This document shows, piece after piece, positions 30,651 through 42,584 of a DNA stretch of 64,000 nt. Where the stretch lies: contig BSYQ01000003.1 of assembly GCA_030272585.1 (NCBI GenBank), positions 930,001-994,000 of the forward strand. Reading direction: 5' to 3'. The notes below the pieces were generated by a model. It saw only the letters and a program-made list of their open reading frames with translations. It searched no databases and was not told the origin of the DNA. A program made the position numbers and the translations under genes. Source of the stretch: Bryopsis sp. KO-2023. Lineage: Eukaryota > Chlorophyta > Ulvophyceae > Bryopsidales > Bryopsidaceae. Numbering within the stretch: the stretch's first letter is position 1; every line of letters begins with the position of its first letter.

Positions 30651-33647
30651 CTAGGGCGGGGTTTCCAGCTCAGTTTTCAGAGCATTGATCTCTCTCATCA
30701 GTGTTTCTACAGTCTCGTTTTCAGCTTGCTGCTGCTGTTGTTGGGGTGTGACGCTTCCAGAGCGCGACATCTGCAAAGAATGACAATAATCCCGTATTAG
30801 GGGCTAACCAACACATACGTTGCACTTAAGACTCAGGTTGATTTTGGCAGTTTTGACTCTGTGCTATTATTTCCAGGTCAGTTCAACAACTGATCGAATT
30901 CGCAAAGCTCACCCCGCCGAATCCCATAGTTTGACCCATGCCGAAGGCTTGGGTTCCGAACACAGGGTTGGCCATCGACACCGACGAACGCATCTGCTGC
31001 ATTTGCGCCGTCAGCGCAATCAGCTGCTCGAGGTTCAGGCCCTTGCCCATACTGGGGCCCTCCTGCATCACGAAAAACAACAAACTTCTTCACCTCTCAA
31101 ACGAGGCAGCAAGGCGGCGGCTGGGTGTGACAAAACTTGGAGGAACTTGGCGTTACCAATAGGCCATCAATGGGTGCCGATTCGAGAGCTTCTCGCATCG
31201 GTCCTGTGGAAGACCATCCGAAGGCACACACTCTGACGCCGAGTTGGCCTCTCAAAAACGTCAACAGTTTTTGATCGACCAGCATGTCTGGATGGAGGAG
31301 AACGTAGTCGAGTCCTCCCATTTGGACGGCCTGCTGGGCTGCTTGCGCAACCCCGTCTGACCCGAGGGCGGTAAGCAGCTGGATACGACCAGGCAACTTG
31401 GCAAACTACACCGAAGCAGAACGATACGGTGAATAAAACGGATAGGGAGCCAATCACGTACAAGATACTGTACGTTGAGGGGAGGAAGCAACACTGAAAG
31501 CATCAGTGAGCGCGAAAAGGGACGGAGCCGAAACCAGCAGCGCGGACCTCTTCGTGGAAGTAGGGAATCATGGAGGAATCTTTGCATCCCAAGAGGACTC
31601 GGCCATCCTCCAATTGGGCGCCTTCTTGTTCAGTGCTGTCTCTGAAAGATGAAAAGCAAGGCTCGTTTCGTTCTTAGAGGTCCAATTGATCGGTTCTGTT
31701 GGCAGGAGTCGGGTGAGAAGACGGACCTGAGCATGCGTGTTCGCGTGTCGGGAGTTTCATCCCCATCATCTCCGTCGGCGTCTCCATCGTTGAACACCTC
31801 CACCTCCATGATCTCTCCACCGACATTAATCTTTTCTTTTTTTCGAATGTCTCCGTGCTTCAGAACGTAACGCTGGATCTGTGTGAACCAAGCCATTCCC
31901 AGTGAGTATCTTTTGTGCCAGCGTGCATCCGGAAAATAACGGTTTTGCAAGATAACCAAGTTCACGAATACTACCTCAAGACGAAGGAAGTGACCGAGGA
32001 AACCGAAGATGTTCTTGGAGAACATATCGACGGCAGTGTGGCCAATATCTGAGCCAGCGATGGACAAATGCCCGAATCCTTCCGGACCGAGCATGAAAAG
32101 AATCGGGTACCACACCCAGGATCCGAAGAAAGCGTATGCCATGCCCTTCACGTAGTTTCGGCATCTACCTTTTGGAACCTTGTGGTACCCTTCAATGAAC
32201 GCCTGCGACACCATTCAAGATTCGCTTTGTTCAGCGCTGCAAAAGGAATCGAGGTGTCTTTCGAAAAATGTGGTATCGACACCAAGGACTGCTTTCCTCT
32301 TTATGAGATTGGGGCACTTTACCTTGGCTGCGCTGAAGAAAGTGTTGGAACCGTAAGTAAGACCGATCATGTAGAAGAGAATCTGCAAACGGCAGCGCGC
32401 ACACCATTCAGTTTCATGAAGCCTTTGATAATTCGAAGTCCAGCTCAAACGAGCCGCACACAACACCGTAGCCACCACAACTCGAAGCGTTTCTCCCCGT
32501 CCGCGAAACGCACCTTGAAGTTTCCTTTGGTAAATGCTGCCGTGGCACCAAACACAATGGTGCCAATATCGGATACCACCAGTTTCATTCCTCTTTTGCT
32601 GGTGTCACCAGGCAACCCGGTAATATTTGCCAAATGAATCAAAATGACCTGCGCCACGGACAGCGAACACTCTTTCTGAACTTGCTCTATTTTGAAGTTC
32701 TTTTTGCTTGTATTGGTGGAGTTGCTTGAGGTTTTGTTCATGAAACATTGCTGTTACTACCACTTTAAGAAAGCTGCAAGCAAAATCGTGGACTTGGGGG
32801 GGAGTGTAGTGTCAAGACAAGGGAAAAACAGAGTTCCAGATTTCCTTGGGTTTTATTGGTTGGCATGATCTCGAGGTATTTCATGGAATGTGAAGGACTG
32901 ACTCACTGGACAAGTTAAGAGCCATTCGCAGTATCTCAGCCAATGGGTGTAGACGCCATTGTATTGGTAGATACTAGCTGGTGGGGTGTAGGCTACATTC
33001 ATATCCAAAATGACTTTCACAGCTGCAGTGAAAGAGAATGAGGATCAGCTTCATGGAACAAAAGGTTGCACCAAGGATACTGTGCAACCACAGTGTGTGG
33101 AATCACACATTCCTTTGCATTTCATTTTCTTCATTGAGAAGGGGAAATGAGACAAAAAAGGGTTAAATTGGCACTTTGGTGTAGAAACCGATGGTTAGAT
33201 GACAATTTTAAAAAGGAAAAATTCAGTGAATAGACACTATCGTAGAAAAATGGATCAGTGCATGCGTGAAAATGGCGGCGCTGGCGTTTTCACAGAGAAA
33301 AACGATGCGAGAGATCGCGTTTCAAGGCAAAACACAAGACCAACTCTTTCAGGATCTCATAGGCGTTCCGTAGCAAAGAAAAACGTTAGTTTTAGCAGCA
33401 GAGTCAACGGGCCGTTGCTGACTGACCCACATAACTTACTTTCGACCAAGCAGACGTAGTACTCCTCCCACCCGCAATGCTTCTTGAACATTTGCTTCGT
33501 ATACCATGTTAAAATCATCAGGGACGTGATCAGAGCGAACCATTGGCAAGCGAGGGACGTCTTCTGCTCCCATTCCTCGCCGTAGTGAACGTCGACGGGT
33601 ATAGCATCGACACACGGCTGGAGAACCTTCAAGACGGGGTTAACCAT
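30651..33647 (-). CDS. Channelrhodopsin with C-terminal signalling-type module
   Basis: Light-gated cation channel of the eyespot/plasma membrane. Ten exons (33647-33440, 33022-32907, 32648-32514, 32382-32323, 32202-31975, 31878-31727, 31641-31548, 31405-31157, 31062-30913, 30770-30651) give 1512 nt and 503 aa, and an in-frame TAG precedes the ATG. Residues about 40-249 are the seven-helix opsin. They align to Chlamydomonas ChR2, as I recall it, with a constant offset of 21 and no gap in the parts compared. Conserved: Schiff-base Lys236 (SKN), counterions Glu102 and Asp232, DC-gate Cys107 and Asp135, central gate Ser42/Glu69/Asn237, inner gate Glu61/Glu62/His113/Arg247, and Lys72. Differences: ChR2 E97 is Asp76, E101 is Ala80, and F226 is Tyr205. 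The cytosolic part begins LKHGDIRKKEKINVGG, then an acidic linker, a response-regulator-like module (about 325-430) typical of chlorophyte channelrhodopsins, a Met/Gly-rich stretch, a polyGln run and a final short helix. Conductance and colour cannot be read from sequence. Confidence 0.96.
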
Positions 33648-34645
33648 GGTGAAGCACCGTGGTAGCTAGGCGGCGGCGGCTAGACGATGTTTTTGCCGGC
33701 GGCGGATAAGAACTCTCAGCACTTGGCACTTCACGAAAGGGTCAGCGCCCACCAATGACCCCCGGTTTCACCCGCAACCGTGTCTCTTTTTCAAAGCGAG
33801 ATGTGTGCGACCGCGAACCCTTTCACGTGAAATATAGTGTAGATGCGACGATGAGGCACGAACGACCGTTACACCCTATCTTTTCCGTCGTTTCCTGGGG
33901 GAAGGAAACTTCGCAATTCACTTGGTCTCTCTGCCCAACTCCCACCCTCAGAAGTCACTGTCGCAACACGTCTCAGTTTTTCTTGAGGTTGAAATGGAAT
34001 GCAATTTTCCATGCAAATGTTGCAAAGTGGTCCTTTGTCAGACTGGACCAAAGGATAATATGACAAAAGACACATGCTGCGACGTGGTGTTTCACTCATC
34101 CAGAACCACCTTTTACATGTATATATATTCTCGCCTGACAAGGCCGCTGCAACCGATAGAACAGTCTCCAATCACTCAAAACGAAAAAACCAAGACAAAA
34201 AGAAAAGAATACGTTTCTCGTTAGTTCCCTTTCGCCCTTACTGACCCAAGCCTTTCACCAGAAATTCACTTTGCAAAACAACAGAACCTCAGGATGCATT
34301 CGTCCTTCGACACGAACTCCGACTCTGGTTGCAAAGAACCATCTAATCCCCTCTCCGTACATGTATCTCTCAATAAAAAAAACAAACAAATGAATTCCAC
34401 CTTTTCTGCAGTAGGTCAGCACCAAATCCTAAAGGGTGCTTCGGCCAGGAGCCAGACAGCCCCAACACGGAACCCGTCCACAATATAAAGACTACCAAGG
34501 ACTATTTTTTTTTCTTTCTGCACACAGAGGTGAAATACGATGCGACGTCCCATCTCATCCCTGCTGATCTCAACCACCCCCTTAGTAACACACACTGAAG
34601 CTAACCCCCACTTTTCCACAAATCAAAAAATCGTTCTCAAAAAAA
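33648..34645. promoter_or_regulatory. Upstream region of the channelrhodopsin gene and 3' UTR of the helicase gene
   Basis: Both flanking genes are on the minus strand. The 1-kb interval must hold the channelrhodopsin promoter (right after 33647) and the helicase 3' UTR (left of 34646). CpG-rich sequence lies at about 33650-33900. No specific motif was identified. Confidence 0.4.
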
Positions 34646-37600
34646 TCACCACCACTGGGCATCCTTGTTGACGGAGGAATTAGAGGAACCCCCGGTCTTG
34701 TTGGAATCCCAATTTCCCTGCTTAGATTGCCAATTTTTCTGTCCACCATTACCATTCTTCTGTCCATCGTAACCATTCTTCTGGCCACCGTAACCATTTT
34801 TCTGGCCACTGTATCCATTCTTCTGGCCACCATAGCCACCTCTCTTTCCATTGTATGATGATGAACCGTTACCTCGGCTGGATGAGCTGAAATCTCTCCT
34901 ACCACCCCAACTGCCACCACCGCCGCCACTTCGGGATCGGTCACCCCAACCACCTCGGGAACCCCTATCTCCTCCCCATCCTCGTCCAGAGTCTCGACCA
35001 GAATCTCGACCTCCCCAGCTTCCACCTCCACGCTCCCTACCTCCTCCCCAGCTCTCGCGACCTCCATAACCACCATCTCGTCCTCCCCGTGCGCCTCCAT
35101 ATCGGCTGCCGCCACCACCACGACCGCCTCGACCACCACGGCCGCCAAACCTTCCGAATCGGTCTCCACCGCCACGGTCATCATGCAGGACTTGGTCCAG
35201 GGTCAAACACTTCGGTCGGTCGAACTGCAAGCCGCGGCTCTCGTTGCTGGTTTGTTGGCTGGCGTTTTGAAGGAAGGTGATTGCTAAGTCCACAGGGAGG
35301 TCGAAAAGTGCTCCGGTCATCTGAGTTTCATGGTCATCGATCATGTCTGTCCTGTCCAACTGAAATTAACAGAGAAACACACTTTCGTTCAGCTCCATTG
35401 AACTCCACGCTGTCCCAACAGCAGATTACACACCGCCAGCCCAAAATTGGTATTTTCGCATGCACCAAATGAGAGTGGGGTAGGTGGCATTCGAAAAACA
35501 ACTATGGGGTTACAATTAGATCAAATAACAGGAGCCCAACCTTGTTGAGAGAGTCTCCACCAAGAATGTCCCTGATGAGTGACTGGACAACGGCTCGGCT
35601 GTGAATTCTTCCTGGTCTACCCAGGCATCGCAGAGTTACGTAACCAGCTCTGTGAGTCAAAAGACTCCTGTGTTGGGGTACTGAAGAGAACCCACTCATA
35701 GCAGCGAATGCTGCCGCAAGAACCTAACACATATAACCAAAATGTCACTGCTCAAACCAAAAACTGGAGAACAAGGCCACAATACAAATCAAAAGAGTAC
35801 GTGATTCGAGCCATAATATCTGAAAATAGACCCCTCGGACAGAGGTGGTGAACGGGTTTATTTTTTTTTCTAGGGGGAGTTACCCTAAACAACTATACAA
35901 ATGCATATAAATCATTGTGCATTACCTGAGCTTGATTTCCACTGGAAATCACTTTCTCAGCAGCGGGTTGGAAAAACTTGACCACCTCGGGCTCCACAAC
36001 TTGCATTCGTTGCAAGACGGTTTTCGCAGACGACTGCATCACTTCTCTGGGAGCCGGGGGTCCAATCATTTCGATCTTTGTTCTGGTCTCCCTCACTATT
36101 CTGTGGAAGGCCCTCACATCTCGGCGATCGATCATTACGATCGTGGATCCCTTCTTTCCGGCACGCCCAGTCCTTCCACTTCGATGCAAGAACGTCTCTC
36201 CACTCTGCCGATGGCACATCAAAACATAAAATCACAAATGCCACATGCTTTCAAACAACCACAGCTGAACACTCAGCAGAATTCGTCAGCAAAACATCAT
36301 AAGCTACCACCAGTGTTTTGATTTCAGAGAATTTGGGTTGCATCATTCACAAAGGATCGACACTTACGTCAGGCATGTCGTAATGCACGACGAGGTCCAC
36401 GTTTGGGATGTCCAATCCTCTGGCCGCCACATCTGTGGCTACCAGAGTGTTGAACTTCCCGTCTCTGAATCGCTTGAGGGTGTTCTCACGTTGGCCTTGA
36501 GGAATGTCTCCGTGAAGGGCCTCGGTCGGGAGGACGTCTGCGAGGGCAGCGGACAGAACGTCGGCTTCCCTCTTGGTTTGTGTGAAAACGATACTGTTTG
36601 AAGATGAAGCGTGCACGGACAGCAAGTCTCCGAGCACTGTTCGCTTTTGTCGGCCATCCACCACAATCCCCATAGCTCTGCAACAGAAAAAAATTACCAT
36701 AAGCAACCCTTGCTCAAAAGAACCCAAAACAACAACTGAAAACTCCAGAATAAAAAACAACCGATTCCCTGAAACTTGATTTGATTCTTCTCACTGAAAG
36801 AGAGGGGGGGGGGGCAAATCCTGAAGATGAGTCACTGATATGAATCCAATGCATTTTTTACTACCTGATGGTGTCGGAAATTTTTCCGGTGGCATCGTCC
36901 CCAACCAAATCCACAACAATATGGTCTGTGAGGTACTTCCTGGCAACCTTCTTCACCCATTGGGGCAAAGTTGCGGAAAAGAGCAGGGTTTGCCTCTCTT
37001 TGGGGGCATGCTGCAAGATTTGTTCCATGTCCTCCTCGAATCCCATGTCCAACATGGAATCTGATTCGTCCATGATCACGTAGCGAATCTGGATGGATGC
37101 AAAACAGGCCGCCGTTTCAAAAAATGGACACGAAAAACTGCAAAGAAAACAGTCCTCCCAAACCATGAAGCTTCGATAACAGCCAGCCCCCCCACACGCC
37201 TGGTCCAATAGTCATTTATTTTATGCAATGGAATCTCCTATCAGGAAATACTCAAAGGCACAACTCTGGCCTCCATCCTTTCTGAAGCTGAGCTCCATTT
37301 TGCCCAAACTGGTAGTCAGATCATAATCGATATTATCTACATATACAGTGAATGGTCCGTCCAAGAGCGTCCCAGAATGCCAAGACATCCCCAGTTTTGA
37401 GGCAATCACCTTGGACAGATTGAGGGCACGTTGTTCTATCAAATCAATGATTCTCCCAGGAGTCCCGCAAGCAACATCGATACCGTCCCTGAGCAACCGC
37501 TTCTGCCCCATGACGGGGACACCTCCATAAAAGCATCCCAATCTGAGACTGGACGCTGCCGACTGGAATTCTCGGGCAACCTGATTGGCCAACTCTCGAG

Positions 37601-38989
37601 TGGGAGCCATGACGATGGCCCTCGGTGCTCGACCCGACTGCGGCCGAGTCTCTCTGTCCTCCTGAGGGTTGCGACAGTTATGGCGATTAATGCTACGTTT
37701 TGGAAATAATACTTCTAGCTGGTTCAGTTTTCACAACCCAGGGAGATGCTTTCATTACTCATTCCATGGCTTGCCCTGAAAATGCATGTCAGACTTCCAG
37801 GAACAAAAGCAAAGATTTTTTACAAACCTTGAGTAGCCCTTCGATAACTGGGAGGGCAAATGCAAGAGTTTTCCCTGATCCAGTCTTTGCTCGGCAAATC
37901 AAATCTTTCCCAGCCATGGCAGGGTCAAACACGTGTTTTTGAATTGGGAAAAGGGCAACCACCCCTCGTTTCTCCAGGGCCTTCAGAGTTTCTTGAGATA
38001 ACCCGCAATTGGTAAGCTGGAAAAACACATCCCATGACAGGTTCACATTTCCCTTTAAAAAAAAAATCATCGAGCGTCTTTCTCAATGGCATTCGATATT
38101 TTTCATATTGGAGGTTCCGGTCGTTCTACTTGGATGGTTGAACGGATTGTTTTTCCAAGAAAATGAAAACATAAATGTACATGCATGAAGGCACGGCCTC
38201 GAATTAACACGCCATCAAATTTATTATTTTATTTTATCAACACAGTTTCTGCCAAAAACGGAAAAAAACTCCTGAACCCTTGTTGAGTCGGCAGTGTTCC
38301 TGTGGCATTACCTTCAAGGAGTCATCAGGAACGTCGGTTTTGACTTTCCTCACTTCCTCCTCTACAGCACTTGCTGCTCCGTCCATAAGACTGTCCAAAG
38401 CCTTCTTCCCAACTCCAACGTCCACCTCCTGAACGTCCGCGTCAGACTCGCTCTCAGACGATTCTACTTGGACGTCCTCCACCTATCAAGAAACCGCACC
38501 CACAGTCCACTCAGCGACTTTTCGCCTGATATTTCGGAATTTTGAGGTCTTTTCCCAATCATTCACCAGTTTCCTCGCCGATTTCGCACCGAACAGAGGA
38601 AGGCTCCGACATATCGTCGATTAAACCACCGAAAAAGAGCGCTGCTCTCAGGGTAACCAACGTGTTCGTTTGGAAATTGTTTTGCTTGAAAGTCAACGCC
38701 GAGACAAGCCTGGTGGCTGGAATGCGGAAGCATGCCGACGGAAGCAAGAAACACCAACGCCTCTCACCACAGCAGTGTGCATCGCAGCGACGGGAGCGCC
38801 ACTGACAGAGTGACCTCTTGAGGTCGCCGTGAGGGGAACGATCGCCCGGGTTTTGGCTCCGGGCAGGGACAAGTTTATCCGTCGAGGAACGAAACATCCA
38901 TCTGAAAAGCCTCTGGTGCCAATGCGGAAAGCTCGCCCTCCTAAGGCGGAAGTAGGTGGCCGGGCGGTGAGGGCTGGGTGGTGTGCCAT
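34646..38989 (-). CDS. RH3-like plastid DEAD-box RNA helicase with [10 protein letters not shown] tail
   Basis: ATP-dependent RNA helicase; RH3 of plants acts in chloroplast intron splicing and ribosome assembly. Nine exons (38989-38768, 38482-38312, 38016-37828, 37661-37410, 37088-36865, 36677-36368, 36204-35926, 35723-35541, 35359-34646) give 2544 nt and 847 aa. The N terminus is Arg/Ser/Ala-rich and transit-like, then an acidic segment ([15 protein letters not shown]). Helicase motifs in order: FPIQ Q-motif, AKTGSGKT (I), PTRELA (Ia), TPGR (Ib), MDESD (II), SAT (III), [10 protein letters not shown] (IV), TDVAARGLD (V), [10 protein letters not shown] (VI). A GUCT-like domain follows ([11 protein letters not shown] through [16 protein letters not shown]), then an RGG/GGR region and five GYGGQKN heptapeptides. 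Motif II is DESD in place of DEAD; the related animal DDX21 has DEVD. The first intron (38767-38483) is the least certain; a small extra exon within it is possible. Confidence 0.9.
34731..34845 (-). repeat. 21-bp tandem repeat encoding GYGGQKN heptapeptides
   Basis: Within the last exon of the helicase gene, five near-identical 21-bp units encode G-[YN]-[GSD]-G-Q-K-N. The copies differ at few positions, which suggests recent in-frame expansion. Confidence 0.85.
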
Positions 38990-40060
38990 CTCGCGGGCAA
39001 CGACCGCCAGCCAACGGCCAAAAATAGAGGACCCTATGTTGAAGGACGTTGTCTCGAAAAAAGTAGAGAACAGCTAATCCTTCAGTCGAGGACCAAACAC
39101 GGCTTTTGCGTGAGTGGGGGTTGGCTGACCCGCTAAGCAAAAAGGGGTTTGCTGGTAGAGGAGAAGAGGGTTATCATGCTTGGTTTGCTGACACCACCTC
39201 CAGGACAGACTTGGGACGCTGGAGGGTTTCAATGAGACAGAAATCTGCTGTCAATTGGATGTGTACACGTGTCAGGTGTGTTTTCTTTGTTTGGTTGTGC
39301 CAACGTTTTGGGGGGAAGCACATGGAACAACCAAAAGACTAAAAAATGCAACGGCCAAATCCGCCGCCACTCCTCCCCCAGCCCCGTTTCGCCCACCGAT
39401 CAATCCGTGACACTGGACCAGCCGCCAGTTGGCCACAACTCCTTCACGGCGCGATTAATGTTGTTGGGAGGGATGATCCGATCCTCCTGGCAAAAAGTTT
39501 ATCTGACGAAAAAAATACACACATTGTCCGGTGGTGGCAAACCCCACTCCCCCAGCCACCCCTTGCTTTTTTAGACAAGTTCCTGTAGAACTGTGGAGCC
39601 TTACTGCAGCAGAAGTGGGCCTTTGTTTTCCCTTGCTTCCGGCCGATGTGACAGGCAGGAAACAAGTTCTTTCAGAAATTTTTTGGAGGATGTCTCTTGG
39701 CACGTACGCACGCGCGAACTCGGTGGGTCACATCGCAGCCCCTCAGGCCAGTCTCGCCCGATGCCTCATTGGTTTTTCTGGGGAACAGAAGACTTGCAGA
39801 TTCGGAAAAAAACAAAAGAAATAGAAACGGTGTTTTAGGTTTGCATTGCCAGCGGTACTCGATTGGCTTGGTTGTGTTCGGGAGGACTAAGAGTCGAGTA
39901 GGCTGGCAAAGCCCCTGTTTTTGACTGCGGAACCTTTCAGTTCGTCGTCGGTTTGCGTTGTTCTGTGCGCGTTTGTTGCATGGGCAGGTCCATGCTCTGC
40001 CAGGGCGGTGAGGGGGGCCGAAGAGGGGCGGCGGTGGAAAGAAAATCGGCGACCAACCAC
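38990..40060. promoter_or_regulatory. Divergent promoter region between the helicase and the subtilase
   Basis: The genes on either side start outward from this 1.07-kb interval. Small open frames here (for example 39531-39824) lack features of real proteins. No defined promoter element is claimed. Confidence 0.4.
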
Positions 40061-42584
40061 ATGAATCTCGGGATTGTGCGGCTGATCGCCGTCTGCGGTT
40101 TGCTGTATCTGCCGACGCTATGTATCGCGAGGCCGATCATCGAGGACGACGGCGGTGGCGACATGGGGTATATCAAGACCCCCATGATCGTGGTGTTCAA
40201 GGTGCGCGCGCACGTCCACCTGGCGGATTGGGGTTTTGCAGAGTTTGTGTTTTGGTTATGTCTTGAGCATAGGGTGTTTTGCTTTGATCAGGACAACGAA
40301 TCGCTAGGGAGGGCACGCGAAATGTGTTTTGGCGACGTAAATCCCCTTTCCCATTCTCCACGCCTTTCTAACGACCTACCTGACCGATGTCGGCTAACAG
40401 GTGCGATCGAGACGGTAATTTCAGGGCTTTATTTTTGGACAAACACCTTGTGGCTCAATCGGGGGTTTATGAAATATAAAAACTCAGATCAAGCCAAGCA
40501 TAACTTTGGGTGTGTGTGTGTTTTGTTTCAGGGTCCTGCAACCACGTTTACACGGCTTCTATTAAAGGTGGGCATGGGTGCTGTCAGAAACCTGTACCTT
40601 TATGTTTTTTCAGCTGGTCATGATCGCAGCTTCGAAAAGGGCTAGGGTTGACCTGTTTTGGTTTATCGTTTCTCTGCTCAGGCATTTCTGGAAAATTTTC
40701 TGCTGATGACCTCCAATTGTTCCGAGAATGCATTCCCCAGGGGGTTAGGTATACAGAAGCTGATGGAAAGGTATGACCAGGTGGTGAAAGCCCGGCCCAC
40801 GTTTTTCCAATAGTTTCTCTTCAAACAAACAGAAAATCTGACACTTGGAAACGAATCTTCCGGATGACTCATCCATTGGCATGGGCATGAATCCCTTTTC
40901 TAAATTCATGCTGTGGCCGTCTAGGTGTCAAAAGAGGAGGACACCAAACATCAATCTCAAGAACGCAAATTGCCAGTAACAGCATTTGGTGAGTTTGGAT
41001 CACCCCTGCACAGAAAAGAGGGCAAACAAGTGTTTTTGGTCATCGGTTCATTCAGTGTTAAATTTGGCATAAATTTGAGTAACAAGAGATTCATTGGTCA
41101 ATAGGTGGGCCAGCAGAGGAGGGAGATGATGAAGGTGGGCCGGCTGTTTCAAAAATGGATGCTGCGCAGCTTGCACAGCTGGTGAGCAATCCTGGGAAGA
41201 AATCTCAGCGGCTCCACGTCGCCCTGTGGAATTTGGACAGGGTCGATCAACGTGACCTTCCCTTGGACAAAACCTATCACTACGGAACCAGCGACACCGT
41301 TGGCACCGGGAGAGGGGTCACCATATACATTCTGGACTCAGGCGTCCGTCCATCCCACAGGGAATTCAAAGAATGGCTTGGGGACGGCACCAGGGCACAG
41401 TATGGGTATGATTTCGTGGATGAGGACCCCGTGTCGGAGGATTGTGATGGACATGGCACTCACGTGGCTTCTTCTGCGATCGGTCGATCTGTGGGAATAG
41501 CTAAGCAAGCCAAGGTGGTGGCTGTTCGAGTGTTGGATTGTGGTGGCAGCGGAAACATCAGCACAACTGTCGCAGGTGCTCAAGACCCCCCTGAAAAAAA
41601 AAAAAAAAAAAAACCCTTGAAAAATACATATTTATATATAGATGTATGTATATGTAAAAGTAATTTTTTGATTGCCCATGACCGATTCTGGGTGTTATTC
41701 CTGTTTTCTCGACATGTGGTTTCTGGTTGATTTTAAAATATGGTTGATGTGGGTGTAGGGCTGGACTGGGTGATCAACAACCATCAAAAGCCTGCTGTGG
41801 TAGCCATGTCTCTCGGTGTTTCCATCGGCCGGTGGTCCAGGACCTTGGAGGACTCTGTCAAGAGTTTGATCAACACTCATGGAATTCCCGTCGTGGTGGC
41901 TTCTGGCAACAGCGGTGTTGACAGCTGCTTCGTGGCTCCAGCAAACGTCCCAGAAACGATCACCGTCGCAGCGAGCAATCTCGAAACCAAGTTTGGAGCC
42001 ACCAACACCGGGGATGTGGAGGGCATCTATCGATGGAGCAACACTGGGAAATGTGTCGATGTTTTTGCTCCTGGGGTGGACATATATGCTGCCTGCGGAG
42101 GTGTAGGTGAGTCTGACATGGCGGTTACCTTGGAATTTCCCCCATGTTTAATAAAAGATTCGATGGGGCTTTTTTCTTTGTTTTCTATTCCCTCTTTTAG
42201 ATTGCTTTTTTTTTGAATGATCCACATTGTCAAGAAACTGAGAAGCCCCATTTTTTGCTCGAAAAAAAAAAAGAGAGCTTTTTTCAATTGCAGCACAAGT
42301 ACAAAACAGTGCTCCTCTGTAAAAAAGATTCCCGATTGATTCTCGATTTTCTCCTTCCAGGTCGATGTAGCGAAGTTACAGACGGTGCCTACACTTGGGC
42401 CTCCGGTACGTCAATGGCTGTTCCCCATGTTGCTGGTGTGGTTGCAATGTATTTGGGCGAAAATCCGACAGCAACCCCAGCGGAGGTCAAAGAAGCCATC
42501 GTAGGAGTTGCAACGATGGGGAAAATCAAAAGCGAGTTCATGAAGCCCGACACTCCAAACAGGATGTTATATTCCACTCTGTGA
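40061..42584 (+). CDS. Secreted subtilisin-family serine protease (proteinase K-like) with I9 propeptide
   Basis: Endopeptidase of family S8. Exons 40061-40201, 40292-40400, 40532-40567, 40682-40770, 40925-40988, 41105-41575, 41759-42106 and 42361-42584 join in frame (1482 nt, 493 aa). The start is ATG 40061 because it directly begins a signal peptide (MNLGIVRLIAVCGLLYLP). An upstream in-frame ATG at 39953 would bury it. An I9 propeptide chaperone follows (IVVFKDNESLGRARE through HVYTASIKGISGKFSADDL). The catalytic domain shows the complete triad: Asp in YILDSGV, His in DGHGTHVAS, Ser in GTSMAVPH, plus the oxyanion Asn in VVASGNSG. No PA insert or fibronectin tail was seen, so it resembles proteinase K or bacterial extracellular subtilases more than typical land-plant pyrolysins. 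It probably acts outside the cell or in the vacuole. Confidence 0.93.

Noticed and set aside
38559-38640. Possible extra second exon of the helicase (open frame with a GTGAAT donor)
   Set aside because: The frame most like protein does not match the phase of the flanking exons; direct joining of 38768 to 38482 is in phase and gives a normal intron length.
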